This document shows, piece after piece, positions 23,443-32,618 of a stretch of 33,946 bases of DNA. The DNA comes from Clostridiales bacterium (lineage in GTDB: Bacteria; Bacillota; Dehalobacteriia; UBA4068). The stretch lies in the NCBI GenBank assembly GCA_009783415.1, contig WRHF01000006.1:1-33946 (forward strand). Direction: 5' to 3'. Under the pieces are notes generated by a model that did not search any database, was not told the DNA's origin, and saw only the letters and a program-made list of their open reading frames with translations. Positions within the stretch are counted from its first letter, which is position 1, and every line of letters starts with the position of its first letter. The translations under genes were made by a program, and so were the position numbers.

Positions 23443-25896
23443 TTAATTGACATTGATCCACATAGCCGGACGGATCCAGCGGTTGGAGGTCGGAGTAGTG
23501 GAAGCCGGCGCTCCGGGTGTAGTTGTACGGATGACATAATTTGTATTACGGGCGGTACGGGTCCAAAAACGTCCGTTTCCTCCGGTTACCGTTCTGTTCG
23601 GGTCGTTGGCAGTGCTGTTGGGAGCAGGGTTGGCGCCAATGAATCCCGGGCTGAAATATAGTTCGGTAGCGGAAAGGGCAAAGCAAGTCTTCTCTCCCAC
23701 ACCCTCGTCCACATAGGACCAGGCGCTCATGTCCTGCGTATTCCTGGCATTAGCGGTCGAACTGATTTGGATACCTGCCGGGAAAACTGCCGGTCTTGCT
23801 ACTTTCTGCAAGTCATTCAATCTCCGGGCATAGAAACTTCTGCATTCGGTGTCAAGCCGGGAACTGGGGTAGAATTTTTGGCTTGCCGAGGAATTAAAGG
23901 GAGTCCGGCTTTCAACACTTGTGGTTGTGATCAGGGTATCGCCGTTTTCTTCAACCTTGAGAACTCTCCAAAGTATCCCGTCAGCCATGAAGATTTTGCC
24001 GAGATCATCGGTTGTACCAGTAAGACCGTCAAGTATGTCGACTAAGTCTTTATCGGGAACAACATACACAAGGGCCGTAACCCTGTTGCCTTCTGCATCC
24101 TCTGCTGTTACAATGATCCTGTCAACTGTTTCGTTGGCCGCGATCTGGATGAGTCCGGTATTCGGGTCAATGGTTGTGGTTGCTTTAAAGTTTCTCAGCG
24201 TACCTACCTCGTCGTCGTCATTCGCATAATCATAGCTATCGGACACCATAGACCAGGTAACGGCTACAGGAATGCCTTCTATTTTGGTCGTTGCCGTTAA
24301 TTGCAGCGTTCTGTTGTTTTTCAAGTCCATAATCTTTTTATCCGGACCGATAACCCATTCGGCATAGTTTTTCTCTTCGAGCCTGGCCATTGCAATGATC
24401 AAATCATTGATAGCGTCTTTGACCTCTTCCAGAGTTGCGGTATCGTCTTCCAAAACAAATTCTCCGCCGGAAATTGCCCCGGGAAGGTCTGCTCTGCTCC
24501 AACTATCCGCAGTATAATCGTCTTCATTCAAAGATTTGGCCTGGTTGAGCAAATCTTCAAGCTGATCTTTCATTGCTTTTTGAGTTACCATTGTACCGGT
24601 CACCATATCATAGTAGAAAATCTCATCGGTTTCATGCAACGCGTCTTCGGTACTCATCAATTTGCCGTTTCCGCCTTCCAGCTTATCGCCATAATAGAAA
24701 TCCCCGCCATCGGCTTTAACATAGTATTTGCCGTTGATCTTGATAATCGGTTTTGCCGGTGTTTCCCAAGGCTTCATGCTACCGCCGCCGCCGGTAAGAT
24801 CTCCGTACAGCTGGCCATCAACAGGAGATACTTTTTGGAAGACATTTTGTTCCAGATCAGCCCACCACCAGGCTTGACTATCCGGATCATAAACGGCTGC
24901 TTTGTCATCTCCGCCGCCGGGTTTCCTGCTCGGGCCTCCCCAGCTGCTTTTACCGGTTCTGCTGCCGGTTTCCGGATCTATTTCGTGCCAGATATTGGGG
25001 TAATCCGGATCTTCTTCATAATACTTTCCGTCTTCACCGGGTTTTACGGGAATTGAGGGATTGGTGGGATCGGCAGGGCCGTCTTCGTCCAAATCAAATA
25101 CATAATTCGGCGGGGTAATGACATTACCGTCCTCATCGCATTCGATCCAGATATGTTCTTTATCCGTAGGATACCAGAATTTTCCATCCCCATCTTCAAC
25201 AGCATTGCTGGATGTACCCACAATAACCAGGTAGGAAATAGTCTGCGTCACGCCCCATTTGTCGGTGACTGTGCCGATCATAACAGCCGAACCTTTACTG
25301 ATTACGGAAATATTACCGCCGGCGTCTATATCTGCCACATCTGTATGCAGCGACTCCCATTCCACTTTGTTATCAGGGTTGTCCAGGTTCCAGGTTTCCA
25401 AATCTTTGCTTATTATGTTCCCATCATCATTTTGGTCGATATTGATCTCAAGAGCTAAAGGGGTAGTCTCGTCAGTAACTTTGGCGATCACCAGCTTGCC
25501 ATCAGGGATCCTGTATCCGGCAGCTCCGCTTGGGTCATAGATCTGATAATTGAGGAAGGCGGAATCGCCAACCATGGTGAATAAGGCGATACTGGCGACA
25601 CCTGTGTTTGCCGCATCCGCAACAACGGTCGCGTTACCGCCGGATACACGCACACTGGCGATCTCAGAGTGGTTGGATCGCGCTCTGTAAACACCGGAAT
25701 AGGTATTCAGCTCTGAACCCAGAGCAATTTTGTTGTAACTGTTTTGGCAGACAAAATCTTTTTCCACATCATTGTTGCTGCCAAGGGTAAAGGTCAGTCC
25801 AACTATAACAGCACTGATCAGGATTGCTGCCGTTAGTGTTGCAGCAATTACACGTCCTTTGGATGTGCTGAAAAATCTTTGAAATTTATTCATCAT
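23443..25896 (-). CDS. Large secreted repeat protein with FIVAR- and DUF6273-like regions
   Basis: 817 residues. A signal or membrane anchor lies at about 14-38 (VIAATLTAAILISAVIVG). Residues of about 45-230 contain Ig-like segments (VEWESLHTDVADIDAGG). A linker of about 245-400 is rich in Gly, Pro and acidic residues. A FIVAR-like helical unit (about 450-520: DYTADSWSRADLPGAI, then LEEVKDAINDLI) and another Ig-like unit follow. The C-terminus (about 650-817: GILWRVLKVEENGDTLI, then NRWIRPAMWINV) resembles DUF6273, a lectin-like fold. It is probably exported. The ATG has GAGGAG at 6 nt. It is 21 bp downstream of the TasA/Big protein gene, so the two are one operon. Confidence 0.78.
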   Translation of the reverse strand: MMNKFQRFFSTSKGRVIAATLTAAILISAVIVGLTFTLGSNNDVEKDFVCQNSYNKIALGSELNTYSGVYRARSNHSEIASVRVSGGNATVVADAANTGVASIALFTMVGDSAFLNYQIYDPSGAAGYRIPDGKLVIAKVTDETTPLALEINIDQNDDGNIISKDLETWNLDNPDNKVEWESLHTDVADIDAGGNISVISKGSAVMIGTVTDKWGVTQTISYLVIVGTSSNAVEDGDGKFWYPTDKEHIWIECDEDGNVITPPNYVFDLDEDGPADPTNPSIPVKPGEDGKYYEEDPDYPNIWHEIDPETGSRTGKSSWGGPSRKPGGGDDKAAVYDPDSQAWWWADLEQNVFQKVSPVDGQLYGDLTGGGGSMKPWETPAKPIIKINGKYYVKADGGDFYYGDKLEGGNGKLMSTEDALHETDEIFYYDMVTGTMVTQKAMKDQLEDLLNQAKSLNEDDYTADSWSRADLPGAISGGEFVLEDDTATLEEVKDAINDLIIAMARLEEKNYAEWVIGPDKKIMDLKNNRTLQLTATTKIEGIPVAVTWSMVSDSYDYANDDDEVGTLRNFKATTTIDPNTGLIQIAANETVDRIIVTAEDAEGNRVTALVYVVPDKDLVDILDGLTGTTDDLGKIFMADGILWRVLKVEENGDTLITTTSVESRTPFNSSASQKFYPSSRLDTECRSFYARRLNDLQKVARPAVFPAGIQISSTANARNTQDMSAWSYVDEGVGEKTCFALSATELYFSPGFIGANPAPNSTANDPNRTVTGGNGRFWTRTARNTNYVIRTTTPGAPASTTPTSNRWIRPAMWINVN

Positions 25897-25917
25897 TATA
25901 GTCTCCTCAATAATTTA

Positions 25918-27807
25918 TTAAAAGAATCCCATAAACGAGACACGCAGGGTAATATCTTCACTGATCTGGGTTTTAGCCCCGATGGTTTGCGCCAGCTTGA
26001 TCGTGACGTCTACATAACTTATGCTGGGTTGGGCAGCGTCTTTATTCATCGCAGCCAGTATAGCCGTGCTGGCGGGAAGGAATTTGACGATGATGCAGTC
26101 CTCGCCGCTATAATCAGCGCCATTGAGACGGCCATAAAGATCTATACCGGAACCAACCACTATAGAGCCGGACCCGCTGGGTAAACCATCTATGCTATAT
26201 ATGCTTACCCCGGAAGTATCATCCAGGAAAATACTGAGGGGAATATAGCCGTAACATTGTTCCAAGCTGCCTCTGTCATCAATATTAAACTCAGGCTTTC
26301 CGGTTGTAAAGGTCTCTTGGGAAACCAGGGAACTGACAAATGGGGCAGGATTGGCTGCATCCCAGGGATTCAAAAATGCATCTGTTTTAGTTGCCAGCAG
26401 ACCGGGAGCTACCGTAATGGTGATGGAGTCGGATTTGGCGCCTACGGTTACGGTAATGACAGCATCTCCTTCCCCGACAGCGGTGATTTCGCCGGTGTCC
26501 GGGTCAACTGTAGCCACGGATTCATCACTTGAACTCCAGACAGGTCTATCGGTGCTGTCTGCAGGATCAATGGTGATCAATGGGGTATAGGTATCATCAA
26601 CTTCCATCGTTTTGTTTCCGCCCTCAATGGTGACGTTTTCGGCAGGAATAAACTCCGGGGAAACCGTGATGGTAATGGAATCGGTTTTATCGCCAACTGT
26701 AACGGTGATAACAGCTTCGCCTTCGGCAACGGCAGTGATTTTGCCGGTATCGGGATCAACTGTAGCAACAGATTCATTATCGGAGCTCCACTGAGGTTTA
26801 TCGGTGCTATTGGCAGGCTCAATGGTAATAGAAGGTGTAAGAGTATCGCCTACAGCCATCGTTTTGTCCCCGCCGCTGATGGTAACGCTTTCCGCCGGGA
26901 CAGGGGGGGTTGCTGCTTCTAAAGCTGCGTCCAAAATTTCTTTGCCCTTATCATTAGCGCTGTCTTTGATTACGCTGAAATCTTTTTCATCGGCAAAGTC
27001 AAAGATGACATTGATCGCATAATAATATTCGTCCCAATCGTCATCCTCACCGAGCCCTTGAGGTCCTTCCACCATTTTCAGCAGAAGCCCGCTGGCTTCA
27101 CCCGGGGCAATTGCCTGAGCCCAATAGATATATCCGTCTTCCGGATCGATCACCCAGTAAGGGCCGGCTTCTCCGTTCAGTTCATTTTTCCAGTATTCAT
27201 AGGTCATAACCGTGCCGACAGGCGTTTTCATCAAGCCAAGATCTGCAAGTTCTGCAGCAGATGAGGCATTGTACCCGCTATAATCAGTGATGTCAGAATA
27301 AGCGTCGCCGTTATATGTACCATCTTCCGCAACTGCGCTGGCCGGGGCGGGCTTATAGACTTTTGAGCCGCCAAGGGTCCACTGCCAATAATCATGGGCG
27401 GTTTTATCCGGAGAGGGGTTTGTGCCGTAGGCAATGACCGTTTCGCCTAATCCGGAAGGATCCGGAGCGTCTTTGTGGACGAGCCAGCCATCAGAAGGTG
27501 TTCTTGTGGCATCGGCATCTCCTACGATCACTATGCCGTTAAGCTCCATAAACTCCTCGAGCTTGATCCTGGCATAAAGATTTGTTTTGCCTTTATTTTC
27601 CACATAAACCTCTTTGCCGGGCTGTCCCGGTTCATAATCATCACGGCCTACGCCGCCGTCATCAACGGTTTTTTTATCTTTAAAAATATTGAGAGCCGAT
27701 TGACCGCCAAAATAGGCAAATGTTCCCGTAATAAGCAATGCTAAAATCAGGATCACTGACGCGGTAACCGCCGTCGTCTTTTTGAAATTTCGCTTTTTTG
27801 TTTGCAT
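25918..27807 (-). CDS. TasA/CalY-like matrix protein with two Big2 Ig-like domains
   Basis: 629 residues. The signal peptide (about 12-35: VTASVILILALLITGTFAYF) followed by GGQSALNIF is of the SipW-processed type. Residues of about 60-270 are a TasA/BsaA-like domain (KEVYVENKGKTNLYARIKLE, then DYWQWTLGG). Two Big2 repeats follow (about 300-383 and 387-470: AVGDTLTPSITIEP, then SVATVDPDTG, then AVITVTVGD). The C-terminal part is unassigned. It is likely a matrix or fibre protein cut by the peptidase encoded upstream. The AAGGAG site before the ATG is good. Confidence 0.85.
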   Translation of the reverse strand: MQTKKRNFKKTTAVTASVILILALLITGTFAYFGGQSALNIFKDKKTVDDGGVGRDDYEPGQPGKEVYVENKGKTNLYARIKLEEFMELNGIVIVGDADATRTPSDGWLVHKDAPDPSGLGETVIAYGTNPSPDKTAHDYWQWTLGGSKVYKPAPASAVAEDGTYNGDAYSDITDYSGYNASSAAELADLGLMKTPVGTVMTYEYWKNELNGEAGPYWVIDPEDGYIYWAQAIAPGEASGLLLKMVEGPQGLGEDDDWDEYYYAINVIFDFADEKDFSVIKDSANDKGKEILDAALEAATPPVPAESVTISGGDKTMAVGDTLTPSITIEPANSTDKPQWSSDNESVATVDPDTGKITAVAEGEAVITVTVGDKTDSITITVSPEFIPAENVTIEGGNKTMEVDDTYTPLITIDPADSTDRPVWSSSDESVATVDPDTGEITAVGEGDAVITVTVGAKSDSITITVAPGLLATKTDAFLNPWDAANPAPFVSSLVSQETFTTGKPEFNIDDRGSLEQCYGYIPLSIFLDDTSGVSIYSIDGLPSGSGSIVVGSGIDLYGRLNGADYSGEDCIIVKFLPASTAILAAMNKDAAQPSISYVDVTIKLAQTIGAKTQISEDITLRVSFMGFF

Positions 27808-27845
27808 GAGGTAAACTCCTTCTTATGAATTTTAAAAATAATTAG

Positions 27846-27905
27846 TTTTCACGCAGCGAAAAGTCACCAGCATTCTGAATTCTGAATTCTGACCTCTGAA
27901 TTCTC
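27846..27905. repeat. Heptamer array E with imperfect GCGAAA hairpin
   Basis: TTTTCACGCAGCGAAAA is followed by GTCACC and then ATTCTGA-type units to about 27905. It occupies the gap between the two TasA-like genes and thus is part of their mRNA. Confidence 0.7.
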
Positions 27906-27921
27906 GCAGATGAAATCCGCA

Positions 27922-28839
27922 CTAGAATGATTTGATAATATCAAGGACTTGTTTTGCTTCGCCTGAAGCCGGCGGTGCATTTCCGGTAATGTCCGGATCG
28001 ACCGAATTTGCGTTATCCGTCCACATAGGCAGATCGTCTGCATCGACAACGTCCATGATAACGTCGATTATGTAGCAGTAATCATAGTCCTTCAGTTTGC
28101 TTTGAATTGCAGTTACGCTGCTGAGCAACAGTCCGGTTGCCTCCCCGCCTTTTAGGGGTTGAGACCAGTAAGCCCAACCGTCGGCATCGTAAATCCAGCC
28201 TATGTATGCTCTCTGCCCTCTTGCAGTCATTTTTAGGTACTCGTCGATGCAGATAATACCCCCAACCGGGGTTTGCTTTATCCCTAATTCTTCTCTTTCC
28301 AAGCGGGTCAGGCTGCCATAATCAGTAGTATCGTCAACATAAGTTCCTTTGTTGTATGAGGCATATTCGCCGACCATTTTAGAAGCGGGCATATACCATT
28401 TTTGGCCGCCCAAAGTCCAACTGAAATAGTCATGGAACTTATCGCCATTATTATTTGCCTTCATGCAATCATTAAAGATACAGGAGCTATCAGGATGGGA
28501 AGGACAGTGGGTAAACCAGTCTGTTTCAGCGATTGTCAGCGGACGGGTATTGGTCGATAAATCAAGGAATTCATTAAATTTGACCCGGACATACATCAGG
28601 GAATCAGGATCGCCGGTGTTCTCTACATAAACATCCTTCTGTCCGGTATTGGGGTCAAAGTCGTCGTGCAAGACGGCCGGCGGCGGTTCATCGGGAGGGG
28701 TCGTTTTGCTGCCGGTAAAGATATTTTCCACACTTACACTGGCATAATAGGCAAAGGTTCCCACGAGCAAAATAGCCACGATGAACACACCCGCTGCAAT
28801 TGCTGATACTTTTTTGTTCAGGTTTCTTTTTAACTTCAT
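27922..28839 (-). CDS. TasA/CalY-like SipW-dependent matrix protein
   Basis: 305 residues. The N-terminus has a SipW-type signal (VSAIAAGVFIVAILLVGTFA, then YYASVSVENIFTG). The rest is a single TasA/BsaA-like beta domain (KDVYVENTGDPDSLMYVRV, then DYFSWTLGGQKWYMP, then GGEATGLLLSSV), paralogous to the first 270 residues of the 629-residue protein. Proteins of this family form biofilm fibres or surface coats and depend on a dedicated signal peptidase. That enzyme is encoded 200 bp upstream. AAGGAGG lies 7 nt before the ATG. Confidence 0.88.
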   Translation of the reverse strand: MKLKRNLNKKVSAIAAGVFIVAILLVGTFAYYASVSVENIFTGSKTTPPDEPPPAVLHDDFDPNTGQKDVYVENTGDPDSLMYVRVKFNEFLDLSTNTRPLTIAETDWFTHCPSHPDSSCIFNDCMKANNNGDKFHDYFSWTLGGQKWYMPASKMVGEYASYNKGTYVDDTTDYGSLTRLEREELGIKQTPVGGIICIDEYLKMTARGQRAYIGWIYDADGWAYWSQPLKGGEATGLLLSSVTAIQSKLKDYDYCYIIDVIMDVVDADDLPMWTDNANSVDPDITGNAPPASGEAKQVLDIIKSF

Positions 28840-29037
28840 TTTTTTGCCTCCTTAAATTATTTAGAATTTTTTTGTTTTATTTACACAAAGCTTTTCGCGG
28901 CAAATTCCTTTGCCCTGCTGTATTTGATTCACAAAACCCGGTTTTGCACTGTCGCCTTGAACATGAAGCCTGCTGATAACAGTTACAGCGCTAAATTTTG
29001 CAAATCTTACAGTGGCGGCTAAAGTTTTTGCTGCCGC

Positions 29038-30186
29038 TTAGGCTTTGGATAAATCACGTTTGGGCTGTTCTTGTTTTTTGATACCAAAAAAGACTTGCAG
29101 GGTAAATGATAAGAGTAGTAATAAGCCCAGGAAAATCATGGCAAAAATAATCTTTTCATTTAAATTAGACAAGGCTTTTCCCATACCGGGTACAGTAAAA
29201 ACGACTTTTCCGATTACATTTGCTGCGTCAACTATATCTTTGTCGGGCTGGGGGTTGTTCACACCCTGAGTTTGAAATCCTCTTGTTTCTTTTTCGTTAT
29301 AATTCTCGTAAATGCCGATAATTTTATGGGTAACGCTGGTATTTGAGCTTTTCATAAAAGTAATATTATCGCCGATTTGCAGTTTATCCGGATCGATCTT
29401 GCGGGTTATGACAAGGGAACCGACGGGTATCTCTTTTTGCATTGAGCCGCTAAGAACGGTAAAATAGGAATATCCCAGGATATTGCGGGGAGCATCACCG
29501 GTTTTTCCTGAAGCAACAAATGCCAGAAATACGGCGCCTATGATAGCGACGTAAAACAATATGCTAGAAGCGACCCTTAAGGCGGAACGCTTTCTCTTCG
29601 GTTTTGTGCCATTCATTTGCGGGCTTGCCGGTACCGGATCCGCAGGAATAGCAAATTTCTCCGGAACAACAATCTCTTCCGGGAGAACGGTCTCTCCCGG
29701 AAGAGCAATTTCCTCAGTAACAATAAGAGGCTTGTTGTCAGTGTTTTTATTGTTAGCCTCCGCGCCTCCTATGCCAAGGATAATATCTTGAATTTGCTGC
29801 TGCATTTGTTCGATCAAACGGATCGATTCGCTTTTTTTGGCTTCGGCTATATTTGCCTGTTCGTTCGCATTACGGATAATAAGATCAGCTTCTTGTTTGG
29901 CTTGATTTGTGATTTGCGCTGCAATTTTTCGAGCATCGATCAGTGCTTGCCCGATATGAGAAGCATCTGCACTTGCAGAGTTTGCTTTTAAACGCCTAAT
30001 CTCAGCTTCGAGTTGTTCATTTTCCAGCCTGAGCTTTGTATATTTTGATCCTAAATACTGATAACCGGTATTCAGATTGCTAAATTCTCCTGAAATCAAG
30101 TCCAGATATTCATCTACCTGGGTCTTGTTATATCCTTTATTATCTATATTAAAAGGTAGTTTTACTTTCGCGTTTTTAGCCTGCAT
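29038..30186 (-). CDS. SipW-type signal peptidase I fused to an N-terminal DivIVA-like coiled coil
   Basis: 382 residues. Residues 8-68 look like the DivIVA N-terminal domain (FNIDNKGYNKTQVDEYLDLI, then a coiled coil), followed by more coiled coil to about 135 and a Pro/Glu linker. A membrane helix (about 206-226) precedes the peptidase: SGSM places the nucleophile at S248, VTHKII places H287 where bacterial type I enzymes have Lys, so it is of the SipW/ER type. TQGVNNPQPDKD carries the acidic residue. A second helix lies near the C-terminus. It should process the TasA-like precursors encoded downstream. The ATG at 30186 fits the AGGTG site better than a GTG at 30198. Confidence 0.88.
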   Translation of the reverse strand: MQAKNAKVKLPFNIDNKGYNKTQVDEYLDLISGEFSNLNTGYQYLGSKYTKLRLENEQLEAEIRRLKANSASADASHIGQALIDARKIAAQITNQAKQEADLIIRNANEQANIAEAKKSESIRLIEQMQQQIQDIILGIGGAEANNKNTDNKPLIVTEEIALPGETVLPEEIVVPEKFAIPADPVPASPQMNGTKPKRKRSALRVASSILFYVAIIGAVFLAFVASGKTGDAPRNILGYSYFTVLSGSMQKEIPVGSLVITRKIDPDKLQIGDNITFMKSSNTSVTHKIIGIYENYNEKETRGFQTQGVNNPQPDKDIVDAANVIGKVVFTVPGMGKALSNLNEKIIFAMIFLGLLLLLSFTLQVFFGIKKQEQPKRDLSKA

Positions 30187-30515
30187 GTTTTTTATCACCT
30201 CATTTTGCTATAAAAATAGTGTTTTTAATAAACAATTGAGACAATAACATATAGTTAATACCATAAAAGGATAAGGTATGTGGTAACAAGAAAGTCAACC
30301 CTTTTTTTCATAAATTTGATTTCATAAAAAAAGCAAAATATTACTGCCTCAAATCAGCATGGTAACGTGGTTATATTAAGTCCAATAGTTAGTATTTATA
30401 CCTAAATTATTTGTATCTTATTGGAAATACTCAAAACCAAAACTTTAAGCATTTTAAAGTGGTATTTTATGTAAATAAAGTTAGGCTTTTGTCAGGATCC
30501 AAGAAGAAAAACCGC

Positions 30516-30543
30516 AAAAAAAAGCTGGGGTTAAGCCCCAGCT
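30516..30543 (-). terminator. Terminator of the SPFH gene
   Basis: On the minus strand AGCTGGGG pairs with CCCCAGCT around a 5-nt loop (30523-30543) and is followed by seven T. It lies 60 bp past the SPFH stop codon. The remaining 30187-30515 region is AT-rich and should hold the promoter of the peptidase operon, but no clear -35/-10 pair is visible. Confidence 0.9.
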
Positions 30544-30604
30544 AGTTGTTGGTTTTTAATCAGATGTGTTCCATAATTTTTGTGATTTGCAAAGGTATAG
30601 CTCT

Positions 30605-31594
30605 CTACCTTTGCTCAGGACCCAGAATAACCGAAGTATCCGAGCCGAGCATTGTTGCCGGCAGCTGTCCGTTCCAGGTTCCATAATACATTTCCGCCAG
30701 GATGGCGGCCCGGACTTCGGCTGACATAGACTGCCAGACTTCCTGGCGGATCCGCTGGGCTTCGGCTTCACCCCTGGCTTCTTCTATGGCGGCTTCCGCA
30801 TGTTTTTTTGCCGATTGCAGAACGGCGTCCGCTTGAGTAATGGCTACATCCCGATCACGATCCGCTTCTATTCTGGCTTTTTCCGCCTCGGTTTGAGCCC
30901 GGAGCTTTTCTTGCTCGGCCTGCACCTTGGCAGAGATCGATCTGAGAAACTCTTCGGAAAAAGCTATGTCCACGATCTCTGCCTTCCTTATGTCAACGTA
31001 GTAATTCTCGCCCAGGGCATTGGTTATCAGAGCATAAGTCTTTTCCTCCAGCAAAGCCCGGATCTCGATCAGCCCCATCGCGCTCTGCTCCGAAAAGAGG
31101 ACTTTGGACTGCGCTTCGGCAATCCTGACGATCCGGTCATTAAGAGTAGATTGAGTACCAAATTCACTGGTTATTTTGCGCAAATTGTCCCGCTGGATCG
31201 TATATTGCACTATTGACTTTACCAAAACTGTTTGGCCTTCTTTGGTATAGGCATCGTAATTCAAGTCAATTTGCTGGAGAGCGAGATCGTATTTCTGGAG
31301 GGTTTGAGTCACCGGGTTAATAATATGGAGCCCGGCATAAAGCGTATTACCCGGCTTGCCGAATGTTTTGACCACAGCCCCCTCTGTCGCGCCGATTATT
31401 CTAAAGCCGAATCCGACTGTCAGCATGGCGATCAAAACCGGAATTGCTATTAAAATAAGGGTCATCCTAAGGCGCAGCTGGGAATTATCACGCCCGGGGT
31501 ATTCTTTTTCGTTTGCCTTGATATTTCTGGAGATGATCGTCCGCCAAACTAAGCCACCTACAATAATTATTATTGCCAGAAATAGTAATGCCAT
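30605..31594 (-). CDS. SPFH/band 7 (prohibitin-type) membrane protein
   Basis: 329 residues. A first membrane helix (about 2-20) and a second (about 44-65) are followed by an SPFH domain (about 68-230: GAVVKTFGKPGNTLYAGLHI, then SIVQYTIQRDNL, then DIAFSEEFLRSI) and an Ala/Glu-rich coiled coil (about 230-290). Such proteins build membrane microdomain scaffolds or regulate membrane proteases. The ATG at 31594 has GGAGG 9 nt upstream, whereas the ATG at 31603 directly abuts that site and is rejected. It appears to be a single-gene unit. Confidence 0.88.
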   Translation of the reverse strand: MALLFLAIIIIVGGLVWRTIISRNIKANEKEYPGRDNSQLRLRMTLILIAIPVLIAMLTVGFGFRIIGATEGAVVKTFGKPGNTLYAGLHIINPVTQTLQKYDLALQQIDLNYDAYTKEGQTVLVKSIVQYTIQRDNLRKITSEFGTQSTLNDRIVRIAEAQSKVLFSEQSAMGLIEIRALLEEKTYALITNALGENYYVDIRKAEIVDIAFSEEFLRSISAKVQAEQEKLRAQTEAEKARIEADRDRDVAITQADAVLQSAKKHAEAAIEEARGEAEAQRIRQEVWQSMSAEVRAAILAEMYYGTWNGQLPATMLGSDTSVILGPEQR

Positions 31595-31623
31595 TGAATT
31601 CATCCTCCTTCGACTTTTATTAT

Positions 31624-31794
31624 TTTAAGGCAACCTCTAAAAACCCCTCGCCGCCATATTCGCTGCCCTTTTTCCGCCTGGACTGCGTTGTCGTCACCTC
31701 ACGTAGCTCGGCTACGCTTCGGCTCCTCCGCCTTGCCAGTCGAAAAAATTGCTAGCGAATCTGGCAGCGCTGTGTTTTTAGAGGTTGCCTTAAA
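31624..31794. repeat. 171-bp MITE-like element with 21-bp perfect inverted ends
   Basis: The 21 bases at 31624-31644 (TTTAAGGCAACCTCTAAAAAC) are the exact reverse complement of 31774-31794. The interior has a GTAGC-tcg-GCTAC hairpin near its centre and partial repeats CGCCTGGACTG and CGCCTTGCCAGT. No coding potential is seen. It fits a non-autonomous mobile element or an intergenic palindromic repeat. Confidence 0.85.
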
Positions 31795-31861
31795 CGAACT
31801 TCATTCAAATACTGGGGGAAGAACGTTTTTGTGCTGAGGCGTTTGGAAAAGAATACATAAA

Positions 31862-31911
31862 GCGGTCTTCGACCGCAAGTAGTCAGTAGTCAGGAGTCAG
31901 AATTCAGAATA
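31862..31911. repeat. Heptamer array F with GCGGTC hairpin
   Basis: GCGGTC-ttc-GACCGC (31862-31876) is followed by AAGT and five 7-bp units of the AGTCAGT/AGAATTC type. Array G lies 60 bp away in the opposite orientation. The flank GCGG..CCGCAAGTA is also found beside array B. Confidence 0.75.
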
Positions 31912-31971
31912 AAACATGCTATAAGAGTACACTTCCCAATAAAAATAAGCTCTTTCTTTTTACTTCAATCG

Positions 31972-32028
31972 TTTCGCGGAGCGAAACTACCTACATTCTG
32001 ACTACTGACTTCTGAATTCTGACTACTT
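31972..32028. repeat. Heptamer array G with GCGAAA hairpin
   Basis: TTTCGC-gga-GCGAAA (31972-31986) is followed by CTACC and five units with CTGA at a fixed place every 7 bp (31994-32028). Arrays F and G are inverted relative to each other and could pair in RNA. Confidence 0.8.
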
Positions 32029-32083
32029 GAAAATCACATGCTATAGCTTGCTTTAAGGCAATAATCTTGTTTTTTTTGTGCGT

Positions 32084-32563
32084 TTATTGGAAGCAATAGC
32101 ATAGCTTCCTCTCAAGGTATACCTTGTCTTTTAACAGCACGCCATCTTCAATGATCGGCTTTTTATAATGTTCGGTAAAATAATTGGGCAGGCGATGGGT
32201 CACCGCAAAGCCGCGCCGCTGGTAAAAATCCAGTATCCTCGGAACATCTCCGGTTCCGAGGATAATTTTATCATACTGATTTTTGTAGTGTTCTGCAATA
32301 TAATCAATTAGTTTTGAGGCATATCCCCGGCGCTGATAACGTTCATCAGTTGCCAGATTTTGGATCTCCAAGACGCCTTCGTCCTCATCTGTGACCAGGC
32401 AGATACTCTTCAGATCACCATCGTACAAAGCGAAAAGCTCTCCGCGCTCAAGATATGTGTCAATACTGCTCTCCTCTTCATCGCCCAAAAGCAATAGGGG
32501 GAGAAAAACTTTCTTTTCTCCGGTGATGATGCGGATGGAAACCCCGCTTGATTCTTTGGGCAT
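32084..32563 (-). CDS. GNAT-family N-acetyltransferase
   Basis: 159 residues. The acetyl-CoA-binding motif A is clear (VLEIQNLATDERYQRRGYAS), with the R-R-G-Y-A loop, followed by KLIDYIAEHY and the motif B-like DVPRILDFYQRRGF. Members transfer acetyl groups to amines of proteins, antibiotics or metabolites, and the substrate here cannot be told. TAAGGAGG precedes the ATG by about 9 nt. It has no evident operon partners. Confidence 0.88.
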   Translation of the reverse strand: MPKESSGVSIRIITGEKKVFLPLLLLGDEEESSIDTYLERGELFALYDGDLKSICLVTDEDEGVLEIQNLATDERYQRRGYASKLIDYIAEHYKNQYDKIILGTGDVPRILDFYQRRGFAVTHRLPNYFTEHYKKPIIEDGVLLKDKVYLERKLCYCFQ

Positions 32564-32618
32564 AAAAAAATGCCTCCTTAAAAATCAAGAACAAATAATG
32601 CCGGCTAAAGTGCTTTAA

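Noticed and set aside
23767-24229. Plus-strand frames inside the 817-residue gene
   Set aside because: Antisense shadows; the minus-strand gene has a signal segment, recognisable domains and a good ribosome site.
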